Below are positions 40,007 through 48,600 of a DNA stretch of 64,000 nt, one piece after another. This DNA comes from Streptomyces sp. LUP30 (GTDB taxonomy: Bacteria; Actinomycetota; Actinomycetes; Streptomycetales; Streptomycetaceae). The notes beneath the pieces are model-generated. The model saw nothing but the letters and a program-made list of their open reading frames with translations, made no database searches and was not told the DNA's origin. Numbering within the stretch: position 1 is the first letter of the stretch; the number at the start of each line of letters is the position of its first letter. The position numbers and the translations under genes were made by a program. The DNA is taken from assembly GCF_001746365.1 (NCBI RefSeq), contig NZ_MJAJ01000038.1, positions 6-64,005 on the forward strand, given 5' to 3'.

Positions 40007-41419
40007 CTACATGTTGATCATGTGGCCGGCCAGGCCGTGGACGGCCTCCTTGACGGCCTCGCCCAGGGTGGGGTGGGCGTGCACGTTGCGGGCCACCTCG
40101 TGGACGGTGAGGTCCCACTGCTGGGCCAGGGTCAGCTCGGGGAGGAGCTCGGTGACGTCGGGGCCGATGAGGTGACCGCCGAGGAGCTCGCCGTACCGGG
40201 CGTCGCTGATCAGCTTGACGAAGCCGGTGGCGTCGCCGAGGCCGTGCGCCTTGCCGTTGGCGGTGAACGGGAACGTGGCGACCTTGACGTCGTGGCCGAG
40301 CTCGCGGGCCTGGGCCTCGGTGTAGCCGAAGCTGGCGATCTGGGGCTGGCAGTAGGTGGCGCGCGGGATCATGACGTAGTCGAGCTCCATGGTCTCCGCG
40401 TCCGCGAGGGTCTCCGCGGCGATCACGCCCATCGCCTCGGCGGTGTGCGCGAGCATGAGCTTGGCGGTGACGTCGCCGATGGCGTAGATGTGCGGCACGG
40501 AGGTGCGGCAGCGGCCGTCGACGTCGATCGCGCCGCGCTCGGTGACCTTCACGCCGGTGTTCTCCAGCCCGTAGCCGGTCACGTTCGGGGCGAAGCCGAT
40601 CGCCTGCAGGACCTTGTCGGCCTCCAGGACCTGCTGGGCGCCGTCCTTGCCGGTGACGGTGACCCGCACCCGCTCGCCCGACTCGTCGATGGACTCCACG
40701 CGGGTGGAGGTGAGCACGTCGATGCCCAGCTTCCGGTACTGCTTGGCGAGTTCGGCGGAGATGTCGGCGTCCTCCAGGGGCGCGACCCGGTCCAGGAACT
40801 CGACGATCGTGACCTTGACGCCGTAGTTGTGCAGGACGTAGGCGAACTCGATGCCGATGGCGCCGGCGCCCGCGATCACGATCGACTGCGGGAGGTCGTC
40901 GGCGAGGATCTGCTCCTCGTACGTCACCACGCGGGCGCTGCGCCGGGTGCCGGGGAGCAGCTTCGGGGTGGCCCCGGTGGCGATGACGCAGTGGTCGAAG
41001 CCGATGGTGCGGGTCTCCCCGCCGGCGCCGGTCACACGCAGGGTGTGGTCGTCGAGGAAGTCGCCGCGGCCGTCGAACTCGGTGATCTTGTTCTTCTTCA
41101 TCAGGTAGTGGACGCCCTTGACCCGGCCGTCGGCCACCTTGCGGCTGCGGCGGTAGGCCTCGCCGTAGTCGAAGGTGACCTGGCCTTCCGCCTTGATGCC
41201 GAAGGTCTTCGCCTCGCGCGTGAAGATGTGGGCGAGTTCGGCGTTGCGCAGCAGTGCCTTGGTGGGGATGCAGCCCACGTTGAGGCAGACGCCGCCCCAG
41301 TACTTCTCCTCGACGACGGCGACGCGCTTGCCCAGCTGGGCGGCGCGGACCGCGGCGACGTACCCGCCGGGTCCGGCGCCGAGCACCACGACGTCGAAGC
41401 GTTCGTCCTGCTCGGGCAT
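40007..41419 (-). CDS. lpdA: Dihydrolipoyl dehydrogenase
   Basis: A 470-residue FAD disulfide reductase, the E3 subunit of 2-oxoacid dehydrogenase complexes. It has the FAD loop VVLGAGPGGYVAAVRAAQ, the redox disulfide GGVCLNVGCIPTKALL, the NAD loop VIAGAGAIGIEFAYVL, IYAIGDVTAKLMLAHTA, and the C-terminal active-site pair in VHAHPTLGEAVKEAVHG (His-x4-Glu, contributed to the other subunit). No E1 or E2 gene is adjacent. AAGGA precedes the ATG at 41419. An in-frame ATG at 41480 would add 20 residues containing a duplicated TRYSTE; that upstream start also has a fair AGGG, so the start is not settled. Confidence 0.95.
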   Translation of the reverse strand: MPEQDERFDVVVLGAGPGGYVAAVRAAQLGKRVAVVEEKYWGGVCLNVGCIPTKALLRNAELAHIFTREAKTFGIKAEGQVTFDYGEAYRRSRKVADGRVKGVHYLMKKNKITEFDGRGDFLDDHTLRVTGAGGETRTIGFDHCVIATGATPKLLPGTRRSARVVTYEEQILADDLPQSIVIAGAGAIGIEFAYVLHNYGVKVTIVEFLDRVAPLEDADISAELAKQYRKLGIDVLTSTRVESIDESGERVRVTVTGKDGAQQVLEADKVLQAIGFAPNVTGYGLENTGVKVTERGAIDVDGRCRTSVPHIYAIGDVTAKLMLAHTAEAMGVIAAETLADAETMELDYVMIPRATYCQPQIASFGYTEAQARELGHDVKVATFPFTANGKAHGLGDATGFVKLISDARYGELLGGHLIGPDVTELLPELTLAQQWDLTVHEVARNVHAHPTLGEAVKEAVHGLAGHMINM

Positions 41420-41431
41420 GGAGTTTTCCTT

Positions 41432-41474
41432 TTCCGTGGAGTACCTGGTGACATGTTCCGTGGAGTACCTGGTG
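41432..41474. repeat. 19-bp direct repeat in the lpdA leader
   Basis: TTCCGTGGAGTACCTGGTG occurs at 41432-41450 and 41456-41474, a 24-base period. The second is followed by TACATG and the first by ACATG. The period is a multiple of three, so on the minus strand it would translate as a doubled TRYSTE if the upstream start were used. It is most simply a tandem duplication of leader sequence. Confidence 0.9.
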
Positions 41475-41537
41475 TACATGCCGACCCTACGAGATCCCCG
41501 CGGAGTCCGAGGACGCGGACGGCGGGGGGCGACGGGC

Positions 41538-41565
41538 GGGGCACGGCCGGCGCCGACCGTGCCCC
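41538..41565 (-). terminator. Hairpin terminator of the beta-galactosidase gene
   Basis: GGGGCACGG (41538-41546) and CCGTGCCCC (41557-41565) form a perfect 9-bp GC-rich stem with a ten-base loop, 23 bases past the stop codon of the beta-galactosidase gene on the minus strand. No U-tract follows. Confidence 0.6.
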
Positions 41566-41588
41566 GTCTCCCCTGCTGAACGCGATTG

Positions 41589-44500
41589 CTACGACGTTGC
41601 CGTGCGCCGCCTGGAGACCTTCGTCGCCTCGGCGACATCGGTCAACGGCCGCAGCCGGTAGGTGTACGCATAGTCGCGGTCGGCGAACAGCTTGTACTCG
41701 TCGTGGGTGTGCGCGCCCCAGCTGTTGTCGCCGCCCACTCCCATCTGGCGGTGGTTCACGCGCAGGACGACCTCCTTGCGCGGGGTGAGCTGATAGTCGT
41801 GCCGGGCCCCGACCGACAGGTCCTCGGGGGTGAAGTGCGAGGCGTTGACCTCCAGGAGCGGCTCGCCGCTGACGAGCAGGCCGACGCCGTCGCCGTCGGT
41901 CAGGGCGACCCAGCGGACGTCGGTCTTGTTGCCGCTCTCCTGCGGACGCAGGTAGGTGGTCCGCTGTCCGGTGACGGTGCCGGAGTAGAGGCCCACGTCG
42001 GTGGCGTCGTTGCGGTCCCAGTGGTTCTCCTCGGGACCGCGCCCGTAGTAGTGCAGATGCTCCAGACGGGACGGCAGGAACAGCAGGGTGCCCACCTCGG
42101 GAATGTACGGCAGGTTCGCGGCGCCCGGGTGCAGCGTGTTGTCGACCTTGATCTCACCGTTGCCGAAGACGGTGTAGGTCGTGGTGTACGACGACGGCGT
42201 CGTCGTGGGCAGCGTGCCGGCCACCTTGATCTCCACGGCCCGGTCGCGCAGCGCCCGCACGCTCACCCCGCTCACCTCGCGGTGCGCTCCGGCGTCGCGC
42301 CAGGTCTGGTTGCGGGTGTGCTGGCCGTTGCCCCGGTCGTTGTCCGTGGGGGCACGCCAGAAGTTCGGCGCGGGACCGGAGACCAGGAGCGGGACGCCGC
42401 CTGCCCGGTACGAGGTGATGACGCCGGTCCGCTTGTCGACGGTGACCGAGAAGTCCCTGCCCGTGACGGTGACCGACGTCGCGCCGTCCCGATGGCCGAG
42501 CGCCGGGACGGCGCCCAGCGGCACGGGGGTGACGGCGGGGGCTGCGGCGTCGACGGCGAGCTGCTGCCGGGCCACCTCATGGCCGGACCTCGCCCACTTC
42601 GTGCTCTCCCTGGTGGTGAACGACAGCTGCAGGAAGTACTCCGCGCCCGGCGCGGGATCGCGCGGCAGCCTGAACGGCACGGTGACGTCCTTGCTCGACA
42701 GCGGCCCGACGTCCAGCTGAGCGCGGCTCAGCCGTCCGCTTTGCACCGTCCTGCCGTCGGCGACGAGCTCCCACCGTCCGTCGAATTCACGGACGTTGGT
42801 GAAGAGGTACTCGTTGGTGAGGGTGACGGCCGCGCCGGGGGCGAGCGTGCGGCCCACGGCGGGCGCGGCGCCGATCGCCTGGTAGATGCGCTTGACCTCG
42901 GCGGACTTGCCGGTCAGCCCGCGGTCGGCGGTGACGATGCCGTCGCCGGAGAAGGCCCCGTCGTTCGGGTTGTCGCCCCAGTCGCCGCCGTAGGCGTAGA
43001 ACGTCCGCTCGCGGGGCCGCTGCTCGGAGAAGGCGACGGTGGCCGCGTCGAACCAGAACCGCACGCCGTCGTCGCCGGGACCGCGGCCGGCGTCGGCCAG
43101 TTCGGCGGCGCTGAGCGCCCGGGCGTACACGCGCGCCCGCCGGACGGAACCGCTGAACTCCCGGGTCGGGTTGTCGACGTCGGTGCCCAGGGACACGGGC
43201 GCGGTGTTCACGGCGGGGCGCACGGAGGTGGTCCGGGTGGCCCGGACCACGCCGTCGACGTGGAGGGTCAGGGTGCCCGCCGTCGCGTCGAAGACGCCCG
43301 CCACATGGTGTTCCGCACCGGTCCATCCGTCGGGCAGGGCCCAGCCTGCGGTGACCCACTGGCCGCTGCCGTAGATGAAGAACTCCAGCGTCCTGTCGGT
43401 CTGCTTGAGGGCGTACTGGGTGTCGCCCTTGGCGAGGATGGGCTGGTGGTAACCGGTTACGCCCGGGGTGACCCAGGCCTCCAGGGTGAGGGATCCGGTG
43501 AGGTCGAGGCGCGCGTCCCGGGCGAAGACGGTGCCCCCGTGGACGCCCTTGTCACGGGTGAAGTCGCCGCTGGGGGCGACGATCTCACCTCGCAGCCCGG
43601 CGGGTCCGGCCTCGGTGAACAGCTTGCGGGTCGGGGTGGGCCAGTCGAGGGCCTGATCGACGAAGTCCCAGATCCAGCCGCCCTGGAGCACGTCGTAGCG
43701 GCGCACCAGATCCCAGTACTTCTTGAAGTTCCCGCTGGAGTTCCCCATGGCGTGGGAGTACTCGATCATGACGTACGGCCGGGTGTCGCCGGTGTCCTTG
43801 GCCCGTGCCTCGACGCGGGCGGGGCTGTCGTACATCTCGGAGCGGATGTCGCTGATCCCCGGGCGGTCGTCGCCCTCGTACTGGATGACACGGGTGGTGT
43901 CGTAGGAGCGGATCCAGTCGTGCATGGCGGTGAAGGTGCTGCCGCCGCCGGCCTCGTTGCCGAGGGACCAGATGACGACCGACGCGTGGTTCTTGTCGCG
44001 GTGGACCATGCTCTGGGCGCGCGCCACGCAGGCCCTCGTCCACTCGGCGTGGTCGCCGGGGTACTCGCCCCGGATGCCGTGGGTCTCGAGGTTGGTCTCG
44101 TCCACGAGGTACAGGCCGTACTCGTCGGCGAGTTCGAGCCAGTGGGGGTTGTTGGGGTAGTGCGAGGTGCGCACGGTGTTGATGTTCAGCCGCTTGATGA
44201 CGCCGATGTCCTCGACCAGGTCCGCCCGGGTGAGGGCCGAGCCGCGCCGGGGGTGCATCTCGTGACGGTTGGTCCCCCGCAGTGACACCGGCTTGCCGTT
44301 GATGCGCATCAGGCCGTCCTTGAGCGCGAACTCGCGCAGACCGACCCGGTGGGAAAGGGTTTCGATCACTTTCCCGGCCTGGTCGCGCAGCCGGAGCACG
44401 GCGGTGTAGAGCTCGGGGTGTTCGGCCGACCACAGGCGTGGCGTGGGCACGGCCTTGGCGGCCCGGACGGTCGTCTCGTCGCCCGCACCGAGTGCGACCG

Positions 44501-45518
44501 CCTGCTGCAGCGGCCGGGACCAGACCGGGTGCCCGCGATCGTCGTAGAGCTGGGTCTCGACGGAGTACCGGCCGGCCCCCTGTCCGCCGTAGTCCCGCAC
44601 ACTCGCCGTGACCGACAGCTCGGCGGCCCGGTAGTCCTGGCTGAGCGGGGTCTCCAGCCGGAAGTCGCGCAGATGCACGGCCGGCGTGGAGTAGAGGTAG
44701 ACCGAGCGGAAGATGCCGCTCAGCCGGATCATGTCCTGGTCCTCCAGCCAGTCGCCGTCGGAGTAGCGGTAGACCTCCACGGCGACCTGGTTGACGCCCG
44801 GCTTGAGGTGCTCGGTGATGTCGTACTCGGCGGGGTCGTAGGAATCCTCGTGGTAACCGACCAGCTCGCCGTTGATCCACACGTAGTGGGCGGACTTGAC
44901 CCCCTCGAAGTGGAGGAACGTCCGGCGTCCCGACCAGCCGCGCGGAACCGTGAAGGTGCGGCGGTACTGGCCCACGGGGTTGTAGCGGGTGGGCGCTGCC
45001 GGTGGCTGCGCCTCCTCGCCCAGGCCGTTGGGGCCCCACCACGGGTAGGTGATGTTGATGTAGATCGGGCGGTCGTAACCGTGCAGCTGCCAGGCGGACG
45101 GGACGGGGATCGTGTCCCAGCCGCTGTCGTCGAGGTCGGTGCGGTGGAAGTCGACGTCGCGGTCGCCCGGGCGGTCGGCGTAGGCGAATCTCCAGGCGCC
45201 GTCCAGGCTCAGCCGGTACGGGGAGCGGGTGCGGTCGGCGGCCAGGGCCTGGTCGAGGTCCGCGTACGGCATGAGCGTGGTGTGCGGGGCCTCGGCGCCG
45301 AGGCGGAAGACGTCGACGCGGCCGTTCCACTCGGGGGCGGCGTCGGCCGCGAGGGCGCGGTGGGCGGCCGAGGGCGCGGACAGGGCGAGCGCGCCGAGGG
45401 CGGCGGCCGACCCTTCGAGCAGACGGCGACGGCTGACCGCCGGCCGTGGGGTGCGGTGCGGCTCCGCCCACCGGGGGCGGTCCGGTCGGTCCATGGACGA
45501 CTCGTGCGGGTGGGTCAT
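41589..45518 (-). CDS. Tat-exported GH2 beta-galactosidase with inserted LamG domain
   Basis: A 1309-residue glycoside hydrolase. The N-terminus carries a twin-arginine signal (VSRRRLLEGSAAALGALALS, residues ~28-47), so it folds before export. GH2 sugar-binding and sandwich domains precede the TIM barrel, with the acid/base Glu in IWSLGNEAGGGSTF (about 519) and nucleophile Glu in YVMIEYSHAMGNSSGN (about 584). A LamG/concanavalin-like domain (about 646-809: SLTLEAWVTPGV to ARALSAAELADAG) is inserted before the C-terminal GH2 domain, which resumes near NEYLFTNVREFDG. LacZ-type proteins are ~1020 residues; the insert explains the excess. AGGAAGG is eight bases upstream of the ATG at 45518. It probably acts outside the cell on galactosides or galactans. 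Confidence 0.93.
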   Translation of the reverse strand: MTHPHESSMDRPDRPRWAEPHRTPRPAVSRRRLLEGSAAALGALALSAPSAAHRALAADAAPEWNGRVDVFRLGAEAPHTTLMPYADLDQALAADRTRSPYRLSLDGAWRFAYADRPGDRDVDFHRTDLDDSGWDTIPVPSAWQLHGYDRPIYINITYPWWGPNGLGEEAQPPAAPTRYNPVGQYRRTFTVPRGWSGRRTFLHFEGVKSAHYVWINGELVGYHEDSYDPAEYDITEHLKPGVNQVAVEVYRYSDGDWLEDQDMIRLSGIFRSVYLYSTPAVHLRDFRLETPLSQDYRAAELSVTASVRDYGGQGAGRYSVETQLYDDRGHPVWSRPLQQAVALGAGDETTVRAAKAVPTPRLWSAEHPELYTAVLRLRDQAGKVIETLSHRVGLREFALKDGLMRINGKPVSLRGTNRHEMHPRRGSALTRADLVEDIGVIKRLNINTVRTSHYPNNPHWLELADEYGLYLVDETNLETHGIRGEYPGDHAEWTRACVARAQSMVHRDKNHASVVIWSLGNEAGGGSTFTAMHDWIRSYDTTRVIQYEGDDRPGISDIRSEMYDSPARVEARAKDTGDTRPYVMIEYSHAMGNSSGNFKKYWDLVRRYDVLQGGWIWDFVDQALDWPTPTRKLFTEAGPAGLRGEIVAPSGDFTRDKGVHGGTVFARDARLDLTGSLTLEAWVTPGVTGYHQPILAKGDTQYALKQTDRTLEFFIYGSGQWVTAGWALPDGWTGAEHHVAGVFDATAGTLTLHVDGVVRATRTTSVRPAVNTAPVSLGTDVDNPTREFSGSVRRARVYARALSAAELADAGRGPGDDGVRFWFDAATVAFSEQRPRERTFYAYGGDWGDNPNDGAFSGDGIVTADRGLTGKSAEVKRIYQAIGAAPAVGRTLAPGAAVTLTNEYLFTNVREFDGRWELVADGRTVQSGRLSRAQLDVGPLSSKDVTVPFRLPRDPAPGAEYFLQLSFTTRESTKWARSGHEVARQQLAVDAAAPAVTPVPLGAVPALGHRDGATSVTVTGRDFSVTVDKRTGVITSYRAGGVPLLVSGPAPNFWRAPTDNDRGNGQHTRNQTWRDAGAHREVSGVSVRALRDRAVEIKVAGTLPTTTPSSYTTTYTVFGNGEIKVDNTLHPGAANLPYIPEVGTLLFLPSRLEHLHYYGRGPEENHWDRNDATDVGLYSGTVTGQRTTYLRPQESGNKTDVRWVALTDGDGVGLLVSGEPLLEVNASHFTPEDLSVGARHDYQLTPRKEVVLRVNHRQMGVGGDNSWGAHTHDEYKLFADRDYAYTYRLRPLTDVAEATKVSRRRTATS

Positions 45519-45590
45519 GACCACGACCTTCCTCAAGGCGAACCGTGCGGCTCTGCACGGACGGAGGGTGCGTCAGATCTTGTCCACTCC

Positions 45591-45607
45591 TGTTGGATAA
45601 ACGAACA
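45591..45607. promoter_or_regulatory. Imperfect 17-bp palindrome in the beta-galactosidase promoter
   Basis: TGTTGGATAAACGAACA has six of eight symmetric pairs (TGTT...AACA ends), 73-89 bases upstream of the start codon, in an AT-rich patch. It looks like an operator for a LacI- or ROK-family sugar regulator; no such regulator gene is adjacent, though a decayed LacI gene lies at 53 kb. Confidence 0.5.
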
Positions 45608-45698
45608 TAGACGCGCCGCGATGGCCGAATATCAACTCTCTTCGGCGCAACGCCACTTGGTGCACTCGGCTCCCCCGGTGCCTTTTGGGCGACTCCCG

Positions 45699-48600
45699 TC
45701 AATACACGTCACGCACGTACCGCTTGTCGGAGGCGAGTTGCTTCACGTAGGCCGCCGCCTCCGCCTCCCCCAGGCCCCCGTGGACGACGGCGACGTCCCG
45801 CAGCGCCCGGTCCACGTCCTTGGCCATGCGCGAGGCGTCGCCGCAGACGTAGAAGTGGGCCCCGTCCCGGAGCCACGACCACAGCTGGGAGCCGTGCTCG
45901 CGGATCCGGTCCTGTACGTAGACCTTGGCCCGCTGATCGCGGGAGAAAGCGGTGTCGAGACGGGCGAGGGCGCCGTCGGCGAGCAGGGCGGTCAGCTCCT
46001 CCTCGTAGTAGAAGTCCGTCGCCCGGCGCTGCTCGCCGAAGAACAGCCAGTTGGGACCCCGGTGCCCGCGCTCCCGGCGCTCCTGAAGGAATCCGACGAA
46101 GGGCGCGACGCCGGTGCCCGGCCCGACCATCACCATCGGGGTCGCCGGATCGGCGGGCGGCCGGAAGTGCGGGGAGCGCTGCACATGGACGGGAACCTCG
46201 GCGCCGGGCCCGGCGTCGGCGAGGAACGGCGAGCAGACGCCCTGCCGCGGCCGGCCGGCCAGGTTCTCGTACCGCACGACGGAGACCGTGAGCGAGACGA
46301 GATGGGGGTCGGTGAGCGGACTGGACGATATGGAGTACAGCCGCGGTTGCAGCCGTCCCAGCTGCTCGGCCCAGTCCTGTGCGTCGGCCCGGACACCGAA
46401 CTCGGCCGCCACGTCGACGGCTTGACGGCCCCAGGACCACTTCGCCAGCTCGTCCTTGTTGTCGGGTCGCAGCAGCTTGCGCAGCTCGCGCGGGTCGCGG
46501 GTGCGGTCGGCGGTGAAGCGGAGCAGTGCCGGAGTGATGCGGGTGATGTCGAGATGGCGCAGCAGCGCCTCGCCGAGCGGTGCCTCGCCGACACCGTTCA
46601 GCCGCACGCGCGAGTGGGCGTCGAGACCGGTCACGGCCAGCCACTCCGCCACCAGGTCGGGTGAGTTGAGGGGGCGCACCCCGAGCGCGTCTCCGGCCTC
46701 GTAGACCAGCGGGGTCTCGCTGTCGCGGGTGTCGAAGGTGAAGCGCCGGACCTCCTTGCCGGACCCCGGACGGCTCAGCAGGCGGTTGCCGGTGAGGCGG
46801 GCGGTGACGGGTGCGGGCCGCCGGGTGCGGGCCGGGGCCCCGGGGGGAGGAGCGGCGGCGGGCGGGACGGCGACGGTCGGGACGGCGTTGGTCGGGACCC
46901 CGATGGTCGGGGCTGACGCGAGGGGGCTTGCCGTGACCGTGGGCGACGTGATCGAAGGTGACGCGATCGGATTCGACGGGACCGGAGTCGGCGGGACCGC
47001 ATTCGGCGTGACCGGAGTTGCGGTAACAGCGTGGGGAACCGCTTTCGCAACGGGGGCCGACTGCCCCGCGGAGGGCTCGGACGTCACTGCGGGCTGCAGC
47101 TCCGTGGCCTCCTTCAGCGCCGTGAGCACCTGGTCCAGCCAGGCTTCCGCCTCCGTCTCGTAGTCCGGCTCGCAGTCGGTGCGCGGGGCCAGCCGGAGCG
47201 CGCCGAGCTCGTCCATACGGCGGTCCAGCCGCCGTCCGTGCCCGCAGAAGTCGTCGTACGAGGAGTCCCCGAAGGCGAGGACGGCGTAGCGGCGGCCCTC
47301 CAGCCGGCCGGTGCCCAGCTCGGCGAGGCCGTCCCAGAAGCCGGCGCCGTTGTCGGGCGCGTCGCCGTCGCCGAAGGTGCTGGTGATCAGCAGCAGATCG
47401 GCGTCGGAGGGCAGGGCGGCGGGGTCGGCCTCGTCCATGGCGACCAGGGAGGCCGCGTGTCCGCCCTCGGTGATCCGTGCGGCGGTGGCGGCGGCGAAGT
47501 CCTCCGCGGTGCCGGTCTGCGAGGCCCACAGGATCACGACCTGCCGTGCCGGGGCGGACGCAGGGGCCGCGGCGGTGCGGGAGTACATACCGGCCAGGGT
47601 GCCGTTGACCCAGATGGCGTGTTCGGGGCTGAACGGCGCGTCCGGCGGCAGCACCGGCACCCCTGGCGCGCCGGCCGGGATGCCCGCGAGGAAGCCCACC
47701 AGGTACCGCCGTTCCAGCTCGGTCAGGACGGGCGGCGGGGCGGGATCCAGACCGAAGACGGCGGCCGCCGAGGGCTGGACCGCCGTGGGGACGAGCGTCC
47801 CGCCGGCGAGCCGGGCCGGGACCTCGCCGGGGACGGCGTCCGTGACAGTGGCAGAGCCGAGAGCAGCGCCTGCGGCCGTGGCCATGGCCCTGGCCCCGGC
47901 CGTGGCGGGGACGAGGGCCTGTGTGCCGACGGGGACGGCCGGCGTCGTGGCGACCGGCGCCTCGGCCGACGGAAACTGCACGGAAACCGGTGTCGACACC
48001 TTCGTCAAGGACACCGCGCACACCTTGAGTTCGGGCTGGAAGGACAGCGGGTCGACGGCGTCGCTGGTGACCGCGTTCACGCTGAGGTACTCCCCGAACA
48101 GGTCGTTCCAGTGGAAGGGCGCGAAGCAGGACCCGGGCAGCACCCGGTCGGTCACGACGGCGGGCAGAACGGCACGCCCGCGCCGCGAGGCGACCTCGAC
48201 GGAGTCGCCGTCGGCGAGGCCCAGCGCGGCCGCGTCCTCCGGGTGCACCTCGACGAACGGCCCGGGGTCGAGCTTGTTCAGCTTGGCCACCCGGGCGGTC
48301 TTGGTCAGGGTGTGCCACTGGTGCTGCAGACGGCCCGTGTTCAGGACGAACGGGTAGTCGTCGTCGGGCATCTCGGCCGGCGGGACGTGCGGACGCGGGT
48401 GGAAGACGGCCCGGCCCGAGGGCGTGGGGAAGGTGAGCGAGCCGTCGTCGTCGACGTACCGGACCGGGTTGCGGTCGGGGCCGTCGGCGGTGGCGGCCGG
48501 CCACTGCACGGGGGCCGCGCGCAGCCGGTCGTACGTGACGCCCCGCAGGTCGTAACCGGTTACGGGGTTGTGGGCCTGCTTGATCTCCTCGAAGATCTGC

